A stretch of DNA of 64,000 nucleotides from CAG-791 sp045130475. GTDB taxonomy: Bacteria > Bacillota > Clostridia > Lachnospirales > Lachnospiraceae. How positions within the stretch are numbered: the stretch's first letter is position 1; every line of letters starts with the position of its first letter. Positions 33,776-43,000 of this stretch are shown piece by piece. The notes under the pieces are model-generated. The model made no database searches, was not told the origin of the DNA, and saw nothing but the letters and a program-made list of their open reading frames with translations. Location: positions 1 to 64,000 of the forward strand of contig JBGUPU010000034.1 in the NCBI GenBank assembly GCA_045130475.1, given 5' to 3'. A program made the translations under genes and the position numbers.

Positions 33776-35214
33776 AACGCTATCCCTCCTACCACTCGGA
33801 CACCGAACAGTCCGGCCAGAAGTGCAACGATACACAGAGCGATCATAGCCCCGTTTACAAGGATGCCGGGTTCGGCAAACCCTTTTTCACTTTCAAAATC
33901 ATTCCCGGGGAAGAACGCATCCACAACGATCGGGAACAGATATCCTGCTGTCAAAAAGGCCGATACCAGCAGGATTGCGGGACCCAGGATGGCAAAGATA
34001 CCCGGTGCCCCCGAAAGAGCAGCCGCCGCGATCTTCCATTTGCTGACAAAGCCGCCCATGGGAGGAATGCCCACAAGAGACAGAGCCGCAAACATAAAGC
34101 ACCACATGGTAACAGGCAGTGCCCTGCCGATTCCCTTAAGCTCCTCGACGTGGTGAGCCCCAAGCACGATGATAAAGACACCGGCTGCCAGGAAGAGACA
34201 GCCTTTGGAACTCATATGGCTGATCACCTGCAGGAGACCTCCCCGCAGGCCGTCCTCACTGAGAAGAGAGAGGGAAAACAGAACATAGGAAATCTGGCTG
34301 ACCGATGAATAAGCCAGGCGCTTTTTAATGACCTTCTCCTTGAAAGCCATAGTGGAACCCATCAGAATGGTCAGGAGCGCCAGACACATCCATACAGTCT
34401 GGACCCAGGTGCCTCTCAGAAACTCGGCGCCGACACAGAAGTAGACAAGACGGATGATCGCCACGACACCGGCTTTTGTGATGATACCGGAGAGCAGGGC
34501 CGAGGCAGGTGCAGGCGCGATCGGATGGGCGGTCGGAAGCCAGCCGTGCATGGGATACATACCGGCTTTGGTGCCGAACCCGATGATGCCGACCAGGATC
34601 ACGATCAAAGCGAGCTGCTCATGTCCGGCGATCTTTGCGCTGTCCAGAAAGCCCCCGTAACGGAAAGAAACCGTTCCCGCGGCACAGGTATAGACATAAA
34701 AGACAGCCAAAAGGCCCATCAGAGCGCCGGCAATGGAATAGAACATGTATTTCAATCCGGCTGTGACAGACTCTTTGCTCATCTCATGCATGACCATGGG
34801 CACTGTGGAAAGGGTTGCCAGTTCGAAGGCAAAATACAGGGTCACCATATCCGCGGACATGCATACTGCCATCATAGCCCCCAGAGCGATGAAAAAGAAT
34901 GTGAAGAACATGGGGGTCCGTTTCTCGTGCTCCATATAGGTAAAGGAGTAAAAACACACGGCAGTGAAAAGGATCAGGACAGCCGCCAGGGCGAATCTCC
35001 CCAGATCATCCAGCTCGAAGGAGAGCACAGCCTTCTCCGAAAAATGCAGTATCTCCACCCGCTCTGCCCGGATGAAGGCCAGGATTCCCAGGAGATCTGT
35101 CAGTAACATGATCAGGCCGCATACTAAGCGGTGGTTCTTTTTATCCCGCAGCGGGACAATGCCGCTGAGGATACCGGTGATCACCGGATAAAGAAAAGCG
35201 ATCAGCTGTATCAT
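33772..35214 (-). CDS. NuoM/MrpD-type antiporter subunit (III)
   Basis: The 480-residue protein has about 14 membrane segments and full channel residues: Glu in YFAFELATLSTVP near 130, Lys in GTKAGMYPMHGWLPTAHP near 214 and Lys in SALLSGIITKAGVV near 243. This is the most canonical subunit of the four. GGGAG lies upstream of the ATG. Its stop overlaps the start of subunit II. The neighbours suggest that all four transporter subunits stack side by side in one complex, as in Mbh and complex I. Confidence 0.9.
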   Translation of the reverse strand: MIQLIAFLYPVITGILSGIVPLRDKKNHRLVCGLIMLLTDLLGILAFIRAERVEILHFSEKAVLSFELDDLGRFALAAVLILFTAVCFYSFTYMEHEKRTPMFFTFFFIALGAMMAVCMSADMVTLYFAFELATLSTVPMVMHEMSKESVTAGLKYMFYSIAGALMGLLAVFYVYTCAAGTVSFRYGGFLDSAKIAGHEQLALIVILVGIIGFGTKAGMYPMHGWLPTAHPIAPAPASALLSGIITKAGVVAIIRLVYFCVGAEFLRGTWVQTVWMCLALLTILMGSTMAFKEKVIKKRLAYSSVSQISYVLFSLSLLSEDGLRGGLLQVISHMSSKGCLFLAAGVFIIVLGAHHVEELKGIGRALPVTMWCFMFAALSLVGIPPMGGFVSKWKIAAAALSGAPGIFAILGPAILLVSAFLTAGYLFPIVVDAFFPGNDFESEKGFAEPGILVNGAMIALCIVALLAGLFGVRVVGGIAF

Positions 35215-35235
35215 TTCATTCTCCCTATGTTTCTC

Positions 35236-36738
35236 TTATCCAAACATTTTCAGTCCCTGGGTGATCAGATTGATCGCGACCCAGGAAAAGAGTCCCAGGA
35301 AAAGATTGAGCCCGCCCAGGACCACCATCGGAATATTGTATAAGGGCCGGTGGTGCTGTCTGATATTTGCCTTGCTCACAGTTCCGCGCGGATCCGAGTA
35401 GATCCTGATCAGGGTCCTCATAAAATACACAGCATTCAGCAGGGAACTGGCTGCCAGTGCCAGCATGACCGCGACCAGCTTGACATGACTTCCGCTCTCA
35501 ACACCTGCCAAGGCAAACTGAAGTTTCGAGGTAAAGCCTGCAAACAGGGGGATACCGATCATGGACAGGGAGCCGACCAGAAAGGCCAGGCCTGCATCCC
35601 GGTTTCTCAGTGCGCTCGCCTCCAGTTTTTTAAATAAGAGACTGTTGTCCGAGACTTCCGCGAGGCGGGGGGTTGTCAGAAAAAGCATGGACTTGGTCAC
35701 CGCATGCGCCATGATATGGAAAATCGCCGCCGTGTAGCCCGCGATTCCGCCAATGCCCATTCCCATAAAGATGTATCCTACCTGGGCAGCTGAGGAAAAT
35801 GCCACCATTCTGTTGATATTGTCGGCATGCATTGCCTGCAGGGAGCCGACGATCATTCCAGCGATACCCAGCACCAGAAGGATTTCCCTGATCGGCATCC
35901 TTTCAAAGACATCCAGACCGATCGCCCTGTAGTAGATCTTGATCAGAAGCAGGATATAGGCTTTGGATACCAGGGAGGAGAGAATACTTGCCGATGTAGG
36001 CGTTGACCAGCTGTAGGAATCCGGCATCCAGAAATGGAAGGGGAAAAGACCGGACTTGATGGAAAGTCCGATCGTCAGGACTCCGGTACTGAGTGTCAAT
36101 ACCATAAACATTTCGGGATCCTGCGCCATCTCTGCGATGGTTTCCTGCATGGGAACCATCAGAAGATGACCGGTCAGATCATAGAGCAGGACCACGCCCA
36201 GCAAAAAGAGACCGGATCCCAGAAGGTTCAGGATCATATATCGCACAGCTGCCAGCGTTGTGCGTCCGATCTCACGAACGATCAGAGAGCCGCAGCTTGT
36301 GAGAGTAAGGATCTCCAGAAATACATAGCCCGAGAAAAGGTCATTGGTCCAGAGAATGGCCATCAGGGACGCCGTCATCAGATTGAGGATGGCGTAGTAG
36401 AGGTTGACCTTGCTCTCGTCCATATCCGTGTCGATATAGCGGTAGCCTGCCAGAACAGAGACGATCATGATGACCATAAAGAGCACTGCCAGCAGAGCTT
36501 CCAGAATGCCCGCCCTGAGCTCATTGCCCCAGGGTGCCGGAAATTCGCCCATGGGATAGGTAACTGCCGTCCCTGTGGTCACGGTATACCACAGGATCGC
36601 ACTGCAGACGATCAGCAGAAACACTTCATAAAAAATCGTATAATACCTGGCTGTTCTCCCTTTCAGCACAAAGCACAGCGAGCCGGAAAACAGACTCAGG
36701 ATAACGGTTATCATTGGAAAATTTCTAATAATATCCAA
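35236..36738 (-). CDS. NuoN/MrpD-type antiporter subunit (IV)
   Basis: The 500-residue protein has about 14 membrane segments with channel residues Glu in YVFLEILTLTSCGSLIVRE near 141, Lys in SIKSGLFPFHFWMPDSY near 226 and Lys in SSLVSKAYILLLIK near 258. The local sequence around the lysine helices (WMPDSYSWSTPTSASILSSL) differs from the other subunits, pointing to an old divergence rather than recent duplication. The start is TTG at 36738 with GGAGG upstream; the mnhC stop is immediately before it. Confidence 0.88.
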   Translation of the reverse strand: MDIIRNFPMITVILSLFSGSLCFVLKGRTARYYTIFYEVFLLIVCSAILWYTVTTGTAVTYPMGEFPAPWGNELRAGILEALLAVLFMVIMIVSVLAGYRYIDTDMDESKVNLYYAILNLMTASLMAILWTNDLFSGYVFLEILTLTSCGSLIVREIGRTTLAAVRYMILNLLGSGLFLLGVVLLYDLTGHLLMVPMQETIAEMAQDPEMFMVLTLSTGVLTIGLSIKSGLFPFHFWMPDSYSWSTPTSASILSSLVSKAYILLLIKIYYRAIGLDVFERMPIREILLVLGIAGMIVGSLQAMHADNINRMVAFSSAAQVGYIFMGMGIGGIAGYTAAIFHIMAHAVTKSMLFLTTPRLAEVSDNSLLFKKLEASALRNRDAGLAFLVGSLSMIGIPLFAGFTSKLQFALAGVESGSHVKLVAVMLALAASSLLNAVYFMRTLIRIYSDPRGTVSKANIRQHHRPLYNIPMVVLGGLNLFLGLFSWVAINLITQGLKMFG

Positions 36739-37119
36739 TTATCTGTCCTCCATACTGTGCACTGAAAGAATGTAGATCTCATCCAGGTTCAAAGTGTGAT
36801 ACCGTTTATAGAGTCTGACCGTCAGGGACAGCATAATGGCTGTGACGGACACAGACACAACGATGCCCGTCAGGACCAGGCCTGCCGGCACCGGGTTGAT
36901 ATATCTGGCAGGATCTGTCACCCCGTCCACAATGATCGGCGGCTTTCTTCCTTCGATATAACCCATGGATGCCAGGAACAGGAACACACCCGTGTCCATG
37001 ATGTTCATCCCGATCAGCTTCTTGATCAGGTTCTGATGGAAAAGCAGCATGGTGAAGCCGATTCCGAACAGAATAATAGCTGCCGCCTCTTCATAATTGA
37101 TCAACAGATTCTCAAACAC
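36739..37119 (-). CDS. MnhC/MrpC (NuoK-like) antiporter subunit
   Basis: The protein of about 126 residues has three membrane helices like NuoK/MrpC: AAIILFGIGFTMLLFHQNLI, GMNIMDTGVFLFLASMGYIE and ALVLTGIVV-type helix in PVPAGLVLTGIVVSVSVTAI. The segment VDGVTDPARYINPVPAGLVL matches the conserved loop of MrpC. The frame is open farther upstream, but a GTG at 37119 preceded by AGAGG and overlapping the mnhB stop gives the usual MrpC length of about 115-125 residues, so I take that start. Its stop is immediately followed by the TTG start of subunit IV. Confidence 0.87.
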   Translation of the reverse strand: MFENLLINYEEAAAIILFGIGFTMLLFHQNLIKKLIGMNIMDTGVFLFLASMGYIEGRKPPIIVDGVTDPARYINPVPAGLVLTGIVVSVSVTAIMLSLTVRLYKRYHTLNLDEIYILSVHSMEDR

Positions 37120-38071
37120 CGCCGACACTTCCTCTCTTGAATAAGCTGTAAAAACCGAACATAGTACAGGCAACGACCAGGCCGACTGCAATATTGAGGG
37201 GCAGAATGAGACCGCCGCTCAGGATCGCCCCCGGGATTCCCTTGGGGATGTGGTTATGGAGATGATTGGCGCCCATAAAGAACACATATCCCTTTGCGAA
37301 GCTGTAGAATGCAAGCGAAACGAATGAAATGGCCATAGACACTTTGGCTGTAAAAAAGCTGTCCACCAATTCAAACCCGAAGGCTGACTCAAAGATGATC
37401 AGACCGGCGCCCAGCACCGCGCCTCCCGAGAATCCGCCGCCCGGTCCGTTCTGTCCGTTCAGCAGAATATAAATACCGAAAACGAAGATACATGGGACGA
37501 TCAGGACTCCCACCTTGCGCATGACGGTATCCTTTGACACGTCAAAATAGGCGTCCTGCTCGATCTGATAATAGTCATCGAACTGGGAATCCATATTCTT
37601 TTTGTCCTTTTTCAAAAGGATCATGACACAGAGAAGCGCTGCAAACAGTACATGTGATTCTCCGAGTGTATCGAAGGCCCTGTAATCCAGGATCATACCT
37701 GCCACGATATTGACGGCGCCGGTCTCTTCCAGTCCTTTTTCAATATACCGGTCGGACACCTCCACCGCCCTGGGGTTCTCTTCACCATATCTGGGAAGGA
37801 GATTCACCGTGAACAGCAGAACACCGATCAGGGCGATGCAGCTGACAATGGCGACCCCTGTGTAAAACTGATAAAAGCCTTTTCGCTCAGCGTTGATGAC
37901 TGCCTGTGAGAAGCCGCTGGAAGTCATCTCTTTATGTGCTGCCTGACGGTCCCTTTTTGCCTGTTCATGATTTTCATCGGGCTCGAGACTCCCCTCCATG
38001 ATGTTCTTCATCACATCATAGTCGCCGTCGAGCCACCTGAAGAATTTATTTTTCCATTCTCTCAGCTTCAT
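37112..38071 (-). CDS. MnhB/MbhE-F-type antiporter subunit
   Basis: The 319-residue protein begins with a 60-residue charged cytosolic segment. A helix near 70-90 and the block GMILDYRAFDTLGESHVLFA near 145-165 correspond to MbhE. The C-terminal half (FGIYILLNGQNGPGGGFSGG, ILSGGLILPLNIAVGLVVAC) is the MnhB/MrpB domain. In Mrp systems these pieces lie in the C-terminal end of MrpA plus MrpB; here they are one protein. GGGAGG precedes the ATG, and the gene overlaps its neighbour by 26 bases. Confidence 0.87.
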   Translation of the reverse strand: MKLREWKNKFFRWLDGDYDVMKNIMEGSLEPDENHEQAKRDRQAAHKEMTSSGFSQAVINAERKGFYQFYTGVAIVSCIALIGVLLFTVNLLPRYGEENPRAVEVSDRYIEKGLEETGAVNIVAGMILDYRAFDTLGESHVLFAALLCVMILLKKDKKNMDSQFDDYYQIEQDAYFDVSKDTVMRKVGVLIVPCIFVFGIYILLNGQNGPGGGFSGGAVLGAGLIIFESAFGFELVDSFFTAKVSMAISFVSLAFYSFAKGYVFFMGANHLHNHIPKGIPGAILSGGLILPLNIAVGLVVACTMFGFYSLFKRGSVGGV

Positions 38072-38393
38072 GCCCGATTGCCTCCCTGTCTTTCCTGTCC
38101 TGTTCTCCCGGTTGGATCACCCCTGTCGTCCCGTCCAGTTCCTCACCCGCATCTTCTATACGGATCTTCTTTAAGGTCATCAGGAACAATGTTCCGCTGA
38201 TTCCCGCGCCTACGGCTGCCTCCGTGATCGTCAGGTCCGGCGACTCGAGCAGGATCCACACGACGCACATGATCAGGCTGTATGCCATAAAGATGATCAC
38301 GCCCTGCAGCAGGTTCTTGTTCAAGTTGACCGCCACGGCACAGATAATCAGCAGAATAAGAAGCATTATTCTGAATATTTCAATCAGAGTCAT
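38046..38393 (-). CDS. DUF4040/MbhD-type antiporter subunit
   Basis: The 115-residue protein has three membrane helices, including MLLILLIICAVAVNLNKNLL, and the block ESPDLTITEAAVGAGISGTL, the signature of MbhD and of the corresponding part of MrpA (DUF4040). The tail of about 40 residues is charged. Its start overlaps the mnhG stop by four bases. A stand-alone DUF4040 protein is the arrangement of Mbh-type membrane modules rather than of classic seven-gene Mrp operons. Confidence 0.87.
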   Translation of the reverse strand: MTLIEIFRIMLLILLIICAVAVNLNKNLLQGVIIFMAYSLIMCVVWILLESPDLTITEAAVGAGISGTLFLMTLKKIRIEDAGEELDGTTGVIQPGEQDRKDREAIGHEAERMEK

Positions 38394-38740
38394 TTGTCTT
38401 CCTCCGTTTCCTCCTCCAGGTCTTCCCTTTTGACATGTTCGTACAGATGCGGGTTGGTAAAATATTCAACCTGAATCAGAATGTGTGAAGACACGGGGGA
38501 GGTAAACCACATGAAGATAATGATGAAGCAGAGCTTGAGCTCCCCCATATGGAAGCCGTCGCCCAGGATAATGGAGAGGGCGATCAGAAAGAGTCCCAGC
38601 GTATCCCCGACGCCTCCTGCATGTACGCGGTTCATGATAAAACCGAAACGGTTGGCGCCCAGCACAGCGGCTGTAAAGCAGATCATGGCTGTGATCAGGC
38701 ATAGAGCACAAAGTCCAAATCGAATCCATGCAAAGATCAT
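38390..38740 (-). CDS. MnhG/MrpG antiporter subunit
   Basis: The 116-residue protein has three membrane helices and the MnhG family core GFIMNRVHAGGVGDTLGLFL. Its C-terminal 30 residues are strongly acidic and contain HLYEHVKREDLEEETEEDK. It overlaps the upstream mnhF stop and downstream DUF4040 start by four bases each, so the three are translationally coupled. MnhG is required for complex assembly in known Mrp antiporters. Confidence 0.9.
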   Translation of the reverse strand: MIFAWIRFGLCALCLITAMICFTAAVLGANRFGFIMNRVHAGGVGDTLGLFLIALSIILGDGFHMGELKLCFIIIFMWFTSPVSSHILIQVEYFTNPHLYEHVKREDLEEETEEDK

Positions 38741-39105
38741 TCTTCCGCTCCCTCCTTTCCGGCTTCTGCCCCGGCTTCTGAAGCAGCGCTGACCGCGGGA
38801 GCCTTTTTGGATGCAAATTTACTCCGCGTGGGATTTTCCGGTATATAGGTCGCACTCAGGATCAGCACCGTGATGAAGCTGATCAGCGCATAGAGCAGGG
38901 CCACATCGAACAGATAGGTCTCGTTCAGAAAATATGCCAGAATGCAGGTACAGGCAATGACCATGGTGCAGATCATATTGATGGACAGAATCCTGTCTGT
39001 GACCCTGGGACCTATAATAGCCCGGATCAAAGTGATCAGAAGCAGCAGGCCGAACCAGATCAGCGCTCCCAGAAACAGGATCCGGTATGCATTTTCAACA
39101 CTCAT
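38737..39105 (-). CDS. MnhF/MrpF antiporter subunit
   Basis: The 122-residue protein has three membrane helices with the MnhF core LIRAIIGPRVTDRILSINMI and LFDVALLYALISFITVLILS. The last 30 residues are an Ala/Glu/Lys-rich soluble tail. GGAGGAAGAGG lies just upstream of the ATG. The gene is separated from mnhE by 239 bases that carry the tandem repeat array, an unusually large gap within an otherwise overlapping operon. Confidence 0.88.
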   Translation of the reverse strand: MSVENAYRILFLGALIWFGLLLLITLIRAIIGPRVTDRILSINMICTMVIACTCILAYFLNETYLFDVALLYALISFITVLILSATYIPENPTRSKFASKKAPAVSAASEAGAEAGKEGAEE

Positions 39106-39210
39106 TCTTCCTCTTCCTCCCAGATATCTGTTACTGCATACAGCCTGCCTGGCTGTGTTCAGTAACCAGTCCTTTCAGCAGCCGGTCTTTTTTACAGTAC
39201 GCTCCCTTTT

Positions 39211-39313
39211 GAAAACGTGTTCCTTAAAAAGGTGTTCCTTAAAAACGTGTTCCTTGAAAACGTGTTCCTTGAAGACGTGTTCCTTGAAGACGTATTCCTT
39301 GAAGACGTGTTCC
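39211..39313. repeat. Seven-copy 15-bp tandem repeat between mnhE and mnhF
   Basis: The unit GAAAACGTGTTCCTT recurs in seven contiguous copies of 15 bases with small changes (GAA/GAAG at the start, CGTG/GGTG/CGTA in the middle); the last copy is slightly shortened. On the transcribed minus strand each unit contains AAGGAACACG, an AAGGA Shine-Dalgarno-like core. The array is untranslated in the operon sense and lies in the only large gap of the antiporter operon. Copy number could vary between strains. Confidence 0.9.
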
Positions 39314-39344
39314 CGTGACCGGCAGAAAACAGTCCCTGAAAACC

Positions 39345-39797
39345 CTACTTGATTTTCCGCAGAAGCTTCACAAAAGAGGATTCCTCAATCCCGTCCCCGA
39401 ATTCACGCCTCAGACAGTGGACCACGAAGTGGTCGCCCTCCTGAAACAGAGTGATCGTCCCCGGAGTCAGGGTGATGGAATTTGCCAGCAGTACATTCTG
39501 CAGCTGCGTGTGAAAACCGGAATGAAATTCAATGATCACCGGATCGGGCGGATCCGCCCTGTAAACCATGGCGCACATCTTAAATGCGGACACTATAATC
39601 TCCCAGATCAGATTCAATATATACAGCAAAAAAACCGGAAAATTCCGAAGTATCCGTCTCTCTATCGAGGTCGAATACCCGGTTACCCGGTTTGCAAAAA
39701 AAGTGACTGCACTTGCAATCACCACACCAAAGATCACCAGTTCAATGGTGACCCTTCCATTCAAAACGATCCACAGCGCAAAAAGAAACAGCCACAT
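39345..39797 (-). CDS. MnhE/MrpE antiporter subunit
   Basis: The 150-residue protein has two N-terminal membrane helices and the MnhE C-terminal domain: VFLLYILNLIWEIIVSAFKM, LLANSITLTPGTITLFQEGD and HFVVHCLRREFGDGIEESSF. It is the first gene of the operon E-F-G-DUF4040-B-C-IV-III-II-I. Upstream lies the sbcC terminator at 39968-40009 and an AT-rich 170-base region with TTGACT and GAAAAT spaced 17 bases apart on the minus strand, a possible promoter. Confidence 0.9.
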   Translation of the reverse strand: MWLFLFALWIVLNGRVTIELVIFGVVIASAVTFFANRVTGYSTSIERRILRNFPVFLLYILNLIWEIIVSAFKMCAMVYRADPPDPVIIEFHSGFHTQLQNVLLANSITLTPGTITLFQEGDHFVVHCLRREFGDGIEESSFVKLLRKIK

Positions 39798-39967
39798 GGT
39801 ATTCTCCCCATTCGCGTTACTGCGACAGCCAAAGCAGTCTCAAAAAATAAGGATTCTGTCAATATTGCATATATTATTTTCCCATGTTGATGCATTAAAG
39901 TCAAGAAATGCATAAAAAGTGCATGCCCCAAAAAGGTTTTTGTATGTATTTTTGACCAAAAAGAATC

Positions 39968-40009
39968 GGCAGCCCGTCCTCCTGTTCTTCTGCAGGAGGA
40001 CGGGCTGCC
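39968..40009 (-). terminator. Terminator of the sbcDC operon
   Basis: GGCAGCCCGTCCTCCTG pairs perfectly with CAGGAGGACGGGCTGCC over 17 bases with an 8-base loop. On the minus strand it is followed by GATTCTTTTT. It ends the sbcDC transcript before the antiporter operon begins. Confidence 0.88.
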
Positions 40010-40067
40010 GGCGTAAACAGATCAGAAAAGGCAGCGGTAAAAACGAATAAAAATGAATAAATTCCTG

Positions 40068-43000
40068 CTAATCGTTGATCACGATGCGGGCATGACTGCC
40101 GCCGTCGCGGGTCTTTTTGACTGCAATCTGTCTGTCGATCCGGTTTTTGAGCTCGCTGACATGTGAAATGATACCCACCAGGCGCTCCCCGCCCTCGGTG
40201 AGGTCCTTCATGGAGTTCATTGCCTGATCCAGGGTATCCTGGTCAAGGGAGCCGAAGCCCTCGTCCACAAACATGGTCTCCAGACGAATGCCCCCGGCAT
40301 GGGACTGGATTTCGTCCGAGAGTCCGATTGCCAGGGAGAGGGAGGCCATAAAGGACTCTCCGCCTGACAGAGACTTAACACTGCGGGCGGTGCCGCTGTA
40401 GTGGTCAATGACTTCCAGGTCCAGTCCGGTCTGCTTCTGCGCCCCTCCTTCCGAAGCATCGCAGCGGCGCAGGTCGTACTGTCCGGAAGACATGACCGAG
40501 AAGCGGCTGTTGGCTCTTCTGATAATGCGGTCAAACAGCGACATCTGGACATAGGTCTCCAGTTCGACCTTGGCCTTCCCTCCGGTCTTGCCCGAGGCGG
40601 TGTCTGCCAGAGCGCTTATATCCCGATGCCTCTCCTCTGCCTCAATGGCCTCTGCACTATGTTTTTCGAATTTTTCAAGGGCATTTTCATTGATTTTCAG
40701 TCTGCCTGCGATTACAGTGCTGCGATTTGAAATTTCCCCCTGTTTTTCCTCGACCTCCCGCAGAGCTTCGAGGTCCTCCTCCCTGTTATAGGCAGGAGCT
40801 GCGGCAATCTCGGCTGTGACACGATCACGCTTTGCGGTGGTCTCCAGGATCACATTCTTTACGGCAGCAAGTGCCTCCCGGGCTTCTTTGATGTCCTCAA
40901 GGATCTGGCGGCTCTGTTGTTTAAAAAGGAGGATTGCCTGCTCAGCCTCTTTGCGGCCCGGGTAATTGAGCTTGTCCTGCAGATTCCGGATGTTGTTCTG
41001 CAGGTTGGTCCGCTTCTGTTCCAAAGATCCGATCCTGATCTGCATGCGGTTCACTTCTTCTGACAGACTGCGGATATGCTCTTCGATCTCTTCATTATCC
41101 TTTTTGAGCCGTTTTTTCCTCTCTTCCTTTTTTTCCAAATCCGTGATCAGGGCAAGGCACTTCGCCTGTTCCTCTGCTAATCCTGCCTTTTTGCCAAGTA
41201 CTTTACCTCTGACAGAAGTCCGGAAGCCTTCGTCCTGCTCTTCTCCGAGCATGGCAGCAGCGCCTTCCCTTACTTCCTTCCATTTGACTTCAGCTGTCGC
41301 CTCAGCTGACTTTGCCTGACCGTGCAGCTTCTGAAGCAGACTGTCCATAGCCTCTTTTGTCTTCTCGCGCTGCGGCAGTTCATCCTCTAATTCCTTTTTG
41401 TGTACTGCTTTTTTTTCGAGCTGGACTATTTCCTTCTCCAGGCTCTGCTCTGTCTCCTGCGCGAGACGGATCTCATGAATGAGGGGATCGGCATCTGCCA
41501 TCATGCTTTCAAAAAGAGTCTCGTCCTGTCCAAAGAGATCCCCTGCCGACTTCCGGCACTGGTCCTTCAATGAATCCGACTCCTGTCTTTTTGCCGCCGC
41601 CCGGTTTCCGGTCGCAGTATACAGGTCTGCCAGTCTGCGGCCTTCTTTTTCTGCCGCCTCCAGCTCTTCTTCTAATTTTCCCCTTTCATGAAGGTCTTTC
41701 TCTGCAGCCTTTTTCCCTGCGTCTGCCGCCTCTTTTTCCCGTCGGTTAGCTTCTTTGAGTGCTGCCGTTCTGCCGGATTCGGGAATGGAATCTTCCATGC
41801 CCTCTATCAGTTTTGCGGCGGTCTGTCCGATCTGCTTCTGCAGGGCACTGACCTTTGCAGCCTGTGCGCTCCATGCCTCACTTGCCCCGGAAAAGGCCTT
41901 ACTATCCCGGTCACGGACTGCAGCCGCCCTGTCAACCTGCTCCTGTGTGGGTATATCTTTCTCTAACTTCCGGGGGGAGGGATGATGCGTGGATCCGCAG
42001 ACAGGGCATGGCTGATCAGGTTTCAGCTGTTGATCGGCAATGATTCCCGCCTGTCCCGCCAGGAACTTTTGAAAGAGCCGGTTCCATGTATCCGATGCTG
42101 CTGCTGCCGCATCGTATGCCTTCTGTCTGGTTTTTTCCATGCGGCCAAGCATCAGGTTTTCTGTCTCAAGCTGTTTTTCCAGCTGCTCCAGCCCGTTCAG
42201 AGTCTCCGCGCGTTCACGGGCACGAGCAATATCATTTTTCGCTGACTCAAGGGCGGCCTCCGCATTTCTGCGGGCTTTAATTCCCTCTTTCAGGATCTCC
42301 ATTGAATCCTTCTGTTCCCGAATCTTCCTGTCCAGTATTTCTACCTGATTCTGAAGAGACTCCGCCTCCTCCTCCAGATCTTTTTGTTTCTGCAGCGCTG
42401 AGCGGAAACTCTGCAGGGCCTGGCGGCGGTTTCCGGCCTCCTCACAGTCATGTCTTTTTTCACTGAGATGCACGTCGACATCAGCCAGCTCCTTCAGATC
42501 CTGCCGGAGTTGTTCTGTCTGTGCATTGAACTGCCTGATCTCTTCCTTCTTTTTCTGCTCTTCTTCCTGCTTTTTTAGTCTGTCGCGGTCCCCGTCGCCA
42601 GCCTCTTTAATCTTCAGGAGCAGGTCCTCTGCCCTTTGAAGCCGTTCGTCTATCGTCCCCTTCTGCGCGCGGGCGCTGACCAGCTGCTCTCCCACCGTGC
42701 TCAGTTTCTCGAACTCCGTCTTCTGGTCCTCCAGCTTTTCCTCAAGCGCCTTTTTTTCGGATTTCTTATCCCCCAGGATCTTCTCTGTTTTTTCCTGTTC
42801 TCCTTCCGCTTCCTGCAGGCTTTTCTTTTCCGCCTCGAGGCGGTCATACTCGGTAAGGTGGCTCTCCTCTACTGCTGCCAGATTCTGAAGGCGCTGTGAC
42901 TCGGGCTCCTTCTTCTCCGCTCCCTGAAGAGCCTCCTGGCAGGCAGTCTGTCTCTCCTTTTCCTGATCGATTGTCTCACAAAGCTTCTTCTCTTCTGCCT

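Noticed and set aside
31055..36765. Several plus-strand open frames of 170-350 codons through the antiporter operon
   Set aside because: They are opposite membrane-protein genes and encode His/Gln/Asp-rich nonsense, the usual antisense image of hydrophobic codons.
39211..39313. CRISPR array
   Set aside because: The units are contiguous 15-mers with no spacers, and no cas gene is nearby; it is a simple tandem repeat.
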